Source: Prevotella sp.
Lineage (GTDB): Bacteria; Bacteroidota; Bacteroidia; Bacteroidales; Bacteroidaceae
Assembly: GCA_021203915.1 (NCBI GenBank)
Contig: JAJQAI010000185.1
Span: 1 to 10,895, forward strand
Length of the DNA: 10,895 bases
Reading direction: 5' to 3'
The notes under the pieces are model-generated. The model saw nothing but the letters and a program-made list of their open reading frames with translations, was not told the DNA's origin and did no database searches. Below are positions 1-6,719 of the stretch, piece after piece (position 1 is the stretch's first letter; each line of letters starts with the position of its first letter). The position numbers and the translations under genes are program-made.

Positions 1-32
1 CTCTATAGGATTATATCCTTATACTTAGTTTT

Positions 33-446
33 TTAAGGCTCCGACTTCTTTTCACCAAGATCTTGGGAAGTAAAAAGAAAATTCATAAGCTCTTTCCCTT
101 TATTTTTGCTAGAAAAATATGTATAGGCAAAAGAGAATCCTGCGTCCTTATATCTTTTCAAATTAGTAGCATTTCTTAGACCATCAAGGATTTCATCCTT
201 TGATGTCATCTGCTCTACTAAGGTTGTATCTAAAGCGCCTTCAAGAGAATAAAAATAATGGATTGTGCGAGTTGACGTCTCAAATGTCATACTATCTAGG
301 ATAACATCTTGAGCTAAAGATACAGGACAATTTTTCTTGGTATATTCTTCACACTCGCGAAAAGCTCTTTTCTCAATGCTTTCTTGGCAAGAAGCTAGAA
401 GAAAGAGTCCCAAGACTACGAAAATAAAATATCTAGTTTTTCTCAT
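33..446 (-). CDS. Small lipoprotein of unknown function, last gene of the sugar-nucleotide operon
   Basis: This is a 137-residue protein with a lipoprotein signal peptide: basic start MRKTR, a hydrophobic stretch at residues 7-18 and the lipobox LASC with Cys20 as the lipidation site. The mature part (about 118 residues) has a Cys pair (C32, C40), mixed charge and no further membrane segment, so it should be anchored to a membrane on the periplasmic side or exported to the surface. I recognise it as resembling a family of small lipoproteins often annotated as hypothetical in Bacteroidales, but I cannot name a domain or function. It starts 12 bases after the nucleotidyltransferase stop on the same strand, so co-transcription with the three sugar enzymes is likely. 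Whether it takes part in their pathway is unknown; it may only share the transcript. Confidence 0.85.
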   Translation of the reverse strand: MRKTRYFIFVVLGLFLLASCQESIEKRAFRECEEYTKKNCPVSLAQDVILDSMTFETSTRTIHYFYSLEGALDTTLVEQMTSKDEILDGLRNATNLKRYKDAGFSFAYTYFSSKNKGKELMNFLFTSQDLGEKKSEP

Positions 447-458
447 AACATTAATTTT

Positions 459-1190
459 TTATCCAAAGATCTCTATCGCTTTTTTGTAACTATCCAGGCT
501 TCCTACATCATACCTTAAGCCTGGCATTTTGTATGCATATAAAGAAGTAACCCCTAAAAGATAACGTGCTAGGTTACCTGGGGAATCCTCACCTTGAAGA
601 TGAGTATAAGAGTCTTTTATAAGCGGAATATCCTCCCTCTTATATATATAAAAAGGTGGTACAGCCCAAGAAGATATGGGACAGGAAGGTTTTTCCTGCA
701 TCTGTAATATTCTCATATCCTTATCAAAGCTTATAACACCGGTACGCTTTAGTTTATCTTCCTCCGTCTCATTATAGTACATAATAGAACTAGCAGATTT
801 TTCAAAGAAAAAATCTACAAAGCCACGTAAGGAAAAGTCCAGAATATTATCGGCTGCCATCACAAGAGCATCATCATTTATGTTTCTTTTATTAAGGGCT
901 AAAAGCAAATCTCCAATAGCCCCAAGTCGTGAAGAATTTGTTGAAGTTTTATCATCAAGGATGGTTATTGGCTTTAAAGTATTTTGAAGTTTAGCCCATG
1001 AGAGAAATTCATTATAGAATTTATGGTTAGTTACGATAACATGCTCTTTTACACAATCTATAGTATCAACATCACAAATAAGTCTACCTAAGATGGTATT
1101 ACCACCAATTTTAAGTAGTGGCTTTGGAAAATTCTTAGTTAAAGGATAAAGCCTTGTGGCGTAACCGGCCGCTAGTACAATATTTATCAT
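459..1190 (-). CDS. Sugar-1-phosphate nucleotidyltransferase (RmlA-like, short form)
   Basis: This cytosolic 243-residue enzyme should join an NTP to a sugar-1-phosphate, releasing pyrophosphate. The N-terminal nucleotide-binding signature is LAAGYATRLYPLT (residues 6-18), a variant of the usual GGxGTRLxPLT, followed by KPLLKIGG (23-30). The usual LVxxGD metal site appears as MAADN (111-115), and EKP (166-168) and RYDVG (226-230, with Asp228 as a candidate second metal ligand) follow in family order. At 243 residues it is a bare catalytic domain with no room for a C-terminal left-handed beta-helix or acyltransferase domain. It lies 9 bases after the GHMP kinase stop, so the likely substrate is the kinase product. 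From the neighbours I infer UTP plus galacturonate-1-phosphate giving UDP-galacturonate; the sequence alone proves neither the sugar nor the base. Confidence 0.85.
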   Translation of the reverse strand: MINIVLAAGYATRLYPLTKNFPKPLLKIGGNTILGRLICDVDTIDCVKEHVIVTNHKFYNEFLSWAKLQNTLKPITILDDKTSTNSSRLGAIGDLLLALNKRNINDDALVMAADNILDFSLRGFVDFFFEKSASSIMYYNETEEDKLKRTGVISFDKDMRILQMQEKPSCPISSWAVPPFYIYKREDIPLIKDSYTHLQGEDSPGNLARYLLGVTSLYAYKMPGLRYDVGSLDSYKKAIEIFG

Positions 1191-1199
1191 CGGTAATAT

Positions 1200-2345
1200 C
1201 TATTCTTCAATAAAGCGAGCTCCATCATCGGTTTGAACAAAATGCACCTCAAAAGTATTTTCATATTCAGGAAAACGCTTAAGATACTCTTTAGTAAGTT
1301 CCTCTTTTATCTTTTCTTTTTGAGAAGAATCAACCAAGGCTATACATGCTCCTTTAAATCCTGCACCCGAGAATCTACCGCCATAAACACCAGGAAGAGA
1401 GCGCATAATCTCATATATAGCAATGAGTTCTGGCGAGCCACACTCGTAATTATGAATGCTACTTTCACAACTCTCAAACGCTAGACGACCAAAAAGCTTT
1501 AGGTTTCCGCTTTCCCAGGCAGTTACGCCCTGACGTACTCTACGATATTCGCTATAAAAATGTTCTGCCCTACGAACAAAACGCTCTGGCATTTTATCGC
1601 GCGTCTTTTCAAAGGACGTCTTTGGTATATCACGTAAGAATGTCTTTTCAAAAGTTTTAAGTGGTTGGTCTTGATAAGCTAAGATATTCCAAGCTGCAGT
1701 CTTACACTCGTAAACTCTTAAGTTATAGTCGCTGCTAATAAGGCTTCTTGTAAGACCGGAGAAAAACACTCCTATTTCAAAGTTAGGCATCTTGGGATTT
1801 CTGCTCATTAGGCGGTAGTCGTTTGAGCCACAATCTAAAAAAAGCAGTTCGTCTTTTTTCCCAAGAACAACACAGGCATGGTCAAGAATACCATTACTTA
1901 GGCCGATATATTCTGTCTCAGCCTCAGAGGCTATCTTAATGATTTCCATTGGCCTAAGTTCAATATCATTAGCTTTAGCTAAAGCCATAACATAGGCAAC
2001 CAGTACAGCAGCACTTGAGGATAGACCTCCAACTGGTAAAGAGCCTTGTATAACTCCTGTGATTCCAACTTTAAGAACAAAACGCTTTCTTAAAGCATAT
2101 TTAGCACCACGGGCATAATCACCCCAATGACCTTGTTTAACTTGAGATGCTTGGCGAACATCAAAATCCACGTCACCCTTAAAGGAACGAGACTCTAAGT
2201 GCACCTTACCATCGGTTGAAGGCGTAAACCAAAGATCAACACCTTTGTTTATAGCAAAGCCCGTAACCAGGCCATGTTGGTGATCTACGTGAGCACCAAT
2301 AGGACATACTCTATATGGGACAAATATATGATATTGAAATTGCAT
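1200..2345 (-). CDS. GHMP-family sugar-1-kinase, galacturonokinase-like
   Basis: This 381-residue cytosolic kinase should phosphorylate a sugar at the anomeric oxygen using ATP. The three GHMP motifs are present: the sugar-binding signature PYRVCPIGAHVDHQHG (10-25), the phosphate loop GGLSSSAAV (106-114) and the C-terminal GRFSGAGFKG (323-332). Asp155 in NGILDHA matches the galactokinase catalytic base. In galactokinases motif 1 reads G-E-H-T-D-Y; here it is G-A-H-V-D-H, with Ala18 in place of the Glu that contacts the C6 hydroxyl. From memory, plant galacturonokinase has the same G-A-H-I-D-H form, and also similar stretches at YNLRVYEC (207-214), RRAEHFYSE (258-266), NYECG (299-303) and GVYGGRFSGAGF (319-330). 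I therefore infer D-galacturonate 1-kinase. A general galactokinase annotation is the likely default, and other uronic acid or heptose kinases remain possible. It starts 11 bases after the epimerase stop. Confidence 0.85.
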   Translation of the reverse strand: MQFQYHIFVPYRVCPIGAHVDHQHGLVTGFAINKGVDLWFTPSTDGKVHLESRSFKGDVDFDVRQASQVKQGHWGDYARGAKYALRKRFVLKVGITGVIQGSLPVGGLSSSAAVLVAYVMALAKANDIELRPMEIIKIASEAETEYIGLSNGILDHACVVLGKKDELLFLDCGSNDYRLMSRNPKMPNFEIGVFFSGLTRSLISSDYNLRVYECKTAAWNILAYQDQPLKTFEKTFLRDIPKTSFEKTRDKMPERFVRRAEHFYSEYRRVRQGVTAWESGNLKLFGRLAFESCESSIHNYECGSPELIAIYEIMRSLPGVYGGRFSGAGFKGACIALVDSSQKEKIKEELTKEYLKRFPEYENTFEVHFVQTDDGARFIEE

Positions 2346-2356
2346 TGTCTTACATT

Positions 2357-3427
2357 TTAATCATAGAATTTTTTATACCAAAGAGCAAAAGCTCTAAGGC
2401 CATCTTCTAAGCGAGTTGAAGGTTTATATCCAAAGTCCTCCTCTAAGGAAGAAGTATCAGCATAAGTTTCTTCGACATCACCTTTTTGCATTGGAACAAG
2501 TTCCCTTAAAGAGCTATAATCATAATCCTTAGAAAGAACCCCCGAGGAGATTAGCTCTTTTTGTAAAACATCAACAAAGGCTAGCAAACCCTCTGGTTTA
2601 CTTCCACCAATGTTATATACTTTATGTGGAGGTATAGGAAGAGAATCTTCCCCCAGTATTTTTTCTGGAGCATGCTGAATCACACGCATTATACCTTCTA
2701 TGATATCATCTATAAAGGTAAAGTCTCGCTTACACTTTCCGAAGTTAAAAATTTGGATTTTTTCCTTTCTCTTAAGTTTATCTGCAAAGGAAAAATATGC
2801 CATATCAGGACGTCCTGCTGGACCATAGACAGTAAAAAACCGAAGGCCTGTACTAGGGATGTTGTATAGCTTTGAGTAAGCATGAGCAAGGAGCTCATTA
2901 GACTTTTTTGTAGCAGCATATAGGCTAACGGGTGTATCTGTCTTATCTTCTACAGAAAAAGGAACTTTTTTATTTTGCCCATAAACGCTTGAAGAACTTG
3001 CATACACTAAGTGCTCAACACCCTTTTCTTTATTATCATAGCTATGGCGACAAGCCTCAAGGATATTGTAAAAGCCAATAATGTTACTCTTAATGTAAGC
3101 ATCGGGATTTGTAATGCTATATCTTACTCCTGCTTGCGCTGCAAGATTAACTACAATGTTTGGCTTATATTCATTAAAGATATCCTTTATAAGCTTTTCA
3201 CTGGAAATATCCCCATGAATAAAAGTAAAATTATTATAAGGCTTTAGCCATGAAAGGCGCTCTTTTTTTAGGCTCACATCATAATAGTCGTTCATACTAT
3301 CTATGCCAACTATCTTTAAACTAGGAACATCCTTTAAAAGTCTTTTAGAAAGGTATGCCCCAATAAAGCCTGCCACACCAGTAAGGAGTATGGTTGATGC
3401 TTCAAGATTAATATTTTTGTCCTTCAT
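2357..3427 (-). CDS. UDP-glucuronate 4-epimerase-like NAD-dependent SDR
   Basis: This extended short-chain dehydrogenase of 356 residues should interconvert UDP-GlcA and UDP-GalA through an NAD-bound 4-keto intermediate in the cytosol. The Rossmann motif is TGVAGFIG (16-23), the catalytic triad region is YASSSS (142-147) plus Tyr170 and Lys174 (YAATK), and the segment AAQAGVRYSITNPDAY (96-111) is typical of the UDP-glucuronate epimerase branch rather than UDP-glucose epimerase (GalE). The length fits that branch. The reading frame stays open upstream to a TTG at 3458-3460 that would add 11 residues, but that TTG lies inside a TAACTTTG promoter -7 box, so the ATG at 3427 is the better start. 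It is the first gene of a four-gene operon; the spacings of 11, 9 and 12 bases suggest one transcript. UDP-xylose or dTDP-sugar activity is less likely. Confidence 0.9.
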   Translation of the reverse strand: MKDKNINLEASTILLTGVAGFIGAYLSKRLLKDVPSLKIVGIDSMNDYYDVSLKKERLSWLKPYNNFTFIHGDISSEKLIKDIFNEYKPNIVVNLAAQAGVRYSITNPDAYIKSNIIGFYNILEACRHSYDNKEKGVEHLVYASSSSVYGQNKKVPFSVEDKTDTPVSLYAATKKSNELLAHAYSKLYNIPSTGLRFFTVYGPAGRPDMAYFSFADKLKRKEKIQIFNFGKCKRDFTFIDDIIEGIMRVIQHAPEKILGEDSLPIPPHKVYNIGGSKPEGLLAFVDVLQKELISSGVLSKDYDYSSLRELVPMQKGDVEETYADTSSLEEDFGYKPSTRLEDGLRAFALWYKKFYD

Positions 3428-3457
3428 AAAAAGCAATATATGCTTGCTAATGATGTG

Positions 3458-3465
3458 CAAAGTTA
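3458..3465 (-). promoter_or_regulatory. Bacteroidetes-type -7 box for the sugar-nucleotide operon
   Basis: On the minus strand this reads TAACTTTG, a perfect TAnnTTTG match, about 30 bases before the epimerase ATG, giving a short leader. I find no good TTG box 19-21 bp further upstream, so the promoter may be weak or need an activator. The box also contains the TTG that could be mistaken for the epimerase start codon. Confidence 0.6.
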
Positions 3466-3550
3466 AAAAATAATTTTGGTTTTTCTTCTTACATAGGGAA
3501 AATGGCTAATTTACGTGGGGGGAAAAAGACTTTATTTATCAGAAAAAAGT

Positions 3551-3592
3551 AAGTATTAAGAAAGTATTAAAAAAGTGATGGCAGAAAGTGAT
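3551..3592. repeat. Two pairs of short direct repeats upstream of the lepA promoter
   Basis: AAGTATTAA occurs at 3551-3559 and 3562-3570, and AAAGTGAT at 3572-3579 and 3585-3592. The pairs are spaced by about 11 and 13 bp, roughly one helical turn, and end 14 bp before the lepA -33 box. They could be tandem sites for an activator of lepA, or low-complexity drift in AT-rich DNA; the sequence does not decide. Confidence 0.4.
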
Positions 3593-3606
3593 AATTACCG
3601 ATTTAT

Positions 3607-3637
3607 TTGGCAGTTAGGAAAAATATAAATAATTTTG
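3607..3637 (+). promoter_or_regulatory. Promoter for lepA
   Basis: A -33 TTG at 3607-3609, a 20-bp spacer, then the -7 box TAATTTTG at 3630-3637, fits the Bacteroidetes housekeeping consensus well. Transcription would begin near 3644, leaving a leader of about 70 bases. That leader is AT-rich and has no Shine-Dalgarno sequence. Confidence 0.7.
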
Positions 3638-3712
3638 CGTGTGCGGATTTTTCCACCCTAAACTTTAAAATTTTAGACCTTAAACTTTTCTATTCCCTAC
3701 TATTAGATCGCT

Positions 3713-5494
3713 ATGAAAGAGATTAGAAACTTCTGTATAATTGCGCATATTGACCACGGTAAATCCACTATCGCGGACCGCCTTTTGGAATATACGAAAA
3801 CCATTCAGATTACAGAAGGACAGATGCTAGATGATATGGATCTAGAAAAAGAGCGGGGAATAACCATCAAAAGTCACGCTATACAGATGGAATATATCCA
3901 TAAGGGTGAAAAATATATCCTAAATCTTATTGATACTCCGGGGCACGTAGACTTTTCCTACGAGGTTTCAAGGAGTATAGCTGCTTGCGAAGGCGCTCTT
4001 CTTATCGTAGATGCAACACAGGGCGTGCAAGCTCAAACAATAAGCAACCTATATATGGCCCTTGATCATGACCTAGAGATTATTCCTATAATCAACAAAA
4101 TAGACATGACTTCTGCAATGCCGGATGAGGTAGAGGATGAAATAATAGAGCTTCTTGGCTGCAAAAAAGAAGAAATTATACGCGCTTCTGGAAAAACAGG
4201 AGAAGGAATACCAGAGATTCTTTCCTCTGTTGTAGAGAGGATAAAACCTCCCTCGGGTAATGAAGAAAGCCCTTTGCAGGCTCTAATATTTGATTCGGTA
4301 TACAATTCTTTCCGTGGCATTATAGCTTACTTTAAAATTGAAAATGGTAGTATCTCTAAGGGAGACAAAGTAAAGTTTTTCAATACCGGTATGGAGTATA
4401 CCGCCGATGAGGTAGGTATTTTGAAAATGGATATGATACCAAAAGAAAAACTATCTACCGGAGATGTTGGCTATATTATAAGTGGAATAAAGGAAAGTAA
4501 GGACGTAAAAGTTGGTGATACCATAACTCATGTAAACCGTCCCTGCAAGGAAGCTATTTCTGGCTTTAGGGAGGTAAAGCCGATGGTCTTTGCCGGTGTT
4601 TATCCAATAGATCCAACAGATTATGAAAACCTAAGGTCGTCACTTGAAAAACTTCAACTCAATGATGCCTCACTAAGTTTTATCCCAGAATCCTCTGTTG
4701 CACTAGGCTTTGGATTTAGATGTGGATTCCTTGGACTTCTGCATATGGAAATAGTTCAAGAACGCTTGGATAGAGAGTTCAATATGGACGTAATAACAAC
4801 AGTTCCTAACGTATCATATAAAGTTATTGATAAACAAAAAAACACCTCTGAGGTTCATAATCCTTCAGGTCTTCCTGACCTAATGATGATAGACCACATA
4901 GAAGAGCCCTATATCAAAGCCTCAATAATAACAGTAACGGACTATATAGGTCCAATAATGAAGCTTTGTTTAGATAAAAGGGGTGAGCTCCTTCGTCAAG
5001 ATTTCATAAGTGGAAATAGAGTTGAACTTCAATTTATGTTGCCACTTGGAGAGATAGTTATTGACTTTTATGATAAGCTTAAGAGTATCTCAAGAGGATA
5101 TGCATCCTTTGATTACTATGTAGAAGGCTTTAGGCCCTCAAAGCTTGCCAAACTTGACATACTGCTTAATGGAGAGCCAGTTGATGCCTTATCAACACTT
5201 ACTCACCAGGATAATGCAGTAGCTCTTGGACGTAGGATGTGTGAAAAACTAAAAGAACTAATTCCTCGACAACAATTTGATATAGCAATTCAAGCAGCTA
5301 TTGGATCAAAGATTGTAGCTAGAGAGACAATCAAATGCGTTCGTAAAGACGTTACAGCAAAATGCTATGGCGGTGATGTTACCCGTAAACGCAAACTACT
5401 TGAAAAGCAGAAAAGAGGAAAAAAGAGAATGAAGCAAATAGGTAATGTGGAGGTTCCACAAAAAGCCTTCCTAGCTGTACTAAAACTAGACTAA
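3713..5494 (+). CDS. lepA: Elongation factor 4 (LepA), ribosome-associated GTPase
   Basis: LepA/EF4 is a translational GTPase that binds the ribosome and affects elongation, back-translocation or subunit maturation; the exact role is debated. At 593 residues it is full length for the family. The GTPase motifs are all intact: G1 AHIDHGKST (11-19), G2 RGITI (48-52), G3 DTPGH (74-78, His78 being the catalytic His) and G4 NKID (128-131). The EF-G-like domains II, III and V follow, with [19 protein letters not shown] in the domain III-V part. The C-terminal domain unique to LepA, with a very basic stretch near [18 protein letters not shown], closes the protein. The ATG at 3713 gives the standard N-terminus [20 protein letters not shown] Crp/Fnr regulator begins 36 bases after the stop on the same strand, with no terminator visible between them. 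Confidence 0.97.
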   Translation: MKEIRNFCIIAHIDHGKSTIADRLLEYTKTIQITEGQMLDDMDLEKERGITIKSHAIQMEYIHKGEKYILNLIDTPGHVDFSYEVSRSIAACEGALLIVDATQGVQAQTISNLYMALDHDLEIIPIINKIDMTSAMPDEVEDEIIELLGCKKEEIIRASGKTGEGIPEILSSVVERIKPPSGNEESPLQALIFDSVYNSFRGIIAYFKIENGSISKGDKVKFFNTGMEYTADEVGILKMDMIPKEKLSTGDVGYIISGIKESKDVKVGDTITHVNRPCKEAISGFREVKPMVFAGVYPIDPTDYENLRSSLEKLQLNDASLSFIPESSVALGFGFRCGFLGLLHMEIVQERLDREFNMDVITTVPNVSYKVIDKQKNTSEVHNPSGLPDLMMIDHIEEPYIKASIITVTDYIGPIMKLCLDKRGELLRQDFISGNRVELQFMLPLGEIVIDFYDKLKSISRGYASFDYYVEGFRPSKLAKLDILLNGEPVDALSTLTHQDNAVALGRRMCEKLKELIPRQQFDIAIQAAIGSKIVARETIKCVRKDVTAKCYGGDVTRKRKLLEKQKRGKKRMKQIGNVEVPQKAFLAVLKLD

Positions 5495-5530
5495 GTTAGC
5501 CACTTAATACAAGAAAAAAAGAAAAACAAG

Positions 5531-6133
5531 ATGAGAGAGATGATGAAAACCACGCGTGACATTGCGCGCGAGCTTGCAAGAAAATATAGCACCATGACTC
5601 ATGATGAACTAGATATTCTTGAAAATATTTTGGTTCCTATGAAATTTTCAAAGGGACAAACGATACTTTCCGAGGGAGAAGTATGCAAGAATATTTACTA
5701 TGTTGAAAAGGGTTTAGTGCGCCAATTCTATTTCAAAAAAGGGAAGGCTGTAACAGAATATCTAGCTGTAGAAGGCGATATAGTTATGTGTATTGAGAGT
5801 CTCTTTAAAGAGATGCCTACACATCTTCAGATAGAAGCTATAGAACCTGTTATGATTTATGCCCTTCCAAAGATAAGACTTGAGGAAGTGGCCCTTCATA
5901 ATGTAAACATACAAATCCTTTATCGTAAAATTTTAGAGGAATCCCTAATAATATCTCAAATCCATGCTGATTTAATACGTTTTGAAACTGCTCAAGATAG
6001 GTATCAAAAGCTATGTCGTTTGTCACCACAGGTAGCACTTCGTGCGCCCCTTCTATACATAGCAAGCTACCTTCAGATGACGCCAGAAACCCTAAGTAGG
6101 GTTCGCTCTAGCGCAATACAAAGCAAAGACTAA
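5531..6133 (+). CDS. Crp/Fnr-family transcriptional regulator
   Basis: This 200-residue protein has the two-part Crp/Fnr layout. Residues 28-115 form the cyclic-nucleotide-binding-like beta-roll (FSKGQTILSEGEVCKNIYYV at 39-58, then GLVRQFYF), residues about 120-150 the dimerisation helix, and residues 155-195 a helix-turn-helix with LLYIASYLQMTPETLSRVRS as the DNA-contacting part. The RSA phosphate-binding cassette that marks true cAMP binders is missing, and there is no FNR-type cysteine cluster (the only cysteines are C52, C87 and C162), so the signal it senses is unknown. Two further Met codons at residues 4 and 5 are alternative starts. It lies 36 bases after lepA with no promoter in between, so it may be read from the lepA promoter. 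Such regulators are numerous in Bacteroidetes and the target genes cannot be told from here. Confidence 0.88.
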   Translation: MREMMKTTRDIARELARKYSTMTHDELDILENILVPMKFSKGQTILSEGEVCKNIYYVEKGLVRQFYFKKGKAVTEYLAVEGDIVMCIESLFKEMPTHLQIEAIEPVMIYALPKIRLEEVALHNVNIQILYRKILEESLIISQIHADLIRFETAQDRYQKLCRLSPQVALRAPLLYIASYLQMTPETLSRVRSSAIQSKD

Positions 6134-6148
6134 ACTATATATAAGCAT

Positions 6149-6186
6149 CGACCTTGAGAAGGATAGAATTCTACTTCTCAAGGTCG
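6149..6186. terminator. Strong 13-bp hairpin between convergent genes, probable bidirectional terminator
   Basis: The arms CGACCTTGAGAAG (6149-6161) and CTTCTCAAGGTCG (6174-6186) are perfect complements around a 12-base loop that itself contains the palindrome TAGAATTCTA. It begins 15 bases after the Crp/Fnr stop. Neither side has a clear T-run, so termination may be inefficient or Rho-assisted. On the minus strand the first arm seems to overlap the last codons of the decayed biotin-enzyme gene. Confidence 0.65.
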
Positions 6187-6670
6187 CCTATTCTACTTAT
6201 AGCCTTCTACACATCACTAAGATAGACTTTATAGAGAGATTCTATTAACAACGTTCAATATAGGCTATAATATCACCTTTCTTTACCCTCTTTCCTTGCT
6301 TAACCCCAAATCGGTCATTACAAACCATTAATTTTTTAAAAAAGTCAATTTCTAATGACGGTCATATATCCAAACGTTTGGATATATGACCACCTAGGAT
6401 ATTTTCATCAATTGTGGCATGACTTATCCTTCATTTTCTCGATTTCAGCAAATGAATCATTCGATGTTTTTTTCGCAACTTTATCGAATTTTGGTGATTT
6501 CAGCACTATTATCGTTAAAGTTCTTTTCCATATTGATAGTTGTGTAGGTTTTTGGAAAAGTTAGGATTTTTCACAAAATGCGTATTTTTTTAGAAAACGT
6601 TCAACTGTTGACTACCCGAGCTCTGCCACATGTCACGATAGACAAGACTAAACTGAATCTTTTTCTTCAT
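6171..6670 (-). pseudogene. Internally deleted remnant of pyruvate carboxylase subunit B / oxaloacetate decarboxylase alpha-type gene
   Basis: Several short translated blocks on the minus strand match, in order, a biotin-dependent carboxyltransferase protein that I remember from Bacteroidales. The ATG at 6670 opens with MKKK then IQFSLVYRDMWQSSG (to about 6614), the family's N-terminus, after which the frame diverges and stops at 6590. At 6506-6408 the block PKFDKVAKK...DSFAEIEKMKD resembles the region just before the linker. At 6358-6245 SLEIDFF then VKQGKRVKKGDIIAYIE matches the biotinyl domain, but the AMK motif carrying the biotinylated lysine is lost and RC-stop follows. At 6206-6171, in another frame, KAISRIGDLEK resembles the domain's end. 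The intact gene is usually about 1.8-1.9 kb, so most of the central carboxyltransferase barrel is gone. Several frameshifts and stops make it non-functional. The identity rests on remembered family sequence; each block alone would be weak, but the colinear order is persuasive. Confidence 0.6.
6360..6391. repeat. Perfect 32-bp palindrome with no loop
   Basis: The left arm GGTCATATATCCAAAC (6360-6375) is followed directly by its exact reverse complement (6376-6391), centred on ACGT. It falls inside the decayed biotin-enzyme gene, where the linker before the biotinyl domain would be. It may be a protein-binding dyad, the end of a small mobile element, or a product of the deletion event. No paired copy is present elsewhere in the window. 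Confidence 0.95.
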
Positions 6671-6719
6671 TGGTTATTTTAGGGATTTAAGTGCTGTATA
6701 ATTTCAAGACTCAAAAAAG

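Noticed and set aside
7..19. Hairpin AGGAT-TAT-ATCCT after the first lipoprotein stop as operon terminator
   Set aside because: Only 5 bp of stem, and no T-run can be seen before the window edge.
2624..3247. Open frames on the plus strand and in a second minus frame opposite the epimerase gene
   Set aside because: Shadows of a well-supported coding sequence, with no recognisable protein features.
3471..3478. Plus-strand TAATTTTG as a second lepA promoter
   Set aside because: The nearest TTG is 24 bp upstream, outside the usual spacing, and a better promoter lies at 3607-3637.
6197..6270. Inverted repeat TTATAGCCT / AGGCTATAA
   Set aside because: The arms are 56 bases apart in AT-rich pseudogene sequence, with no T-run or promoter context.
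6245..6361. M23 peptidase fragment (VKQGKRVKKGD)
   Set aside because: The VK-GD beta-hairpin is shared by M23 and lipoyl/biotinyl domains; SLEIDFF before it, YIE after it and the N-terminal block at 6670 favour the biotinyl domain.
6355..6564. 69-codon plus-strand open frame in the convergent gap
   Set aside because: It begins at the palindrome, is Phe-rich with no domain, and lies antisense to colinear remnants of the biotin enzyme; it is best read as a chance frame.
6408..6564. Minus-strand peptide ending LSIWKRTLTIIVLKSPKF... as a transposase C-terminus
   Set aside because: I first thought of an IS4-type end, but the following residues and the flanking blocks fit the pyruvate carboxylase subunit B remnant better and in the right order.
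6250..6604. 9-bp direct repeat AACGTTCAA at 6250-6258 and 6596-6604 as a target-site duplication
   Set aside because: No inverted ends lie inside the repeats, and a 9-mer repeat in 350 AT-rich bases is not surprising.
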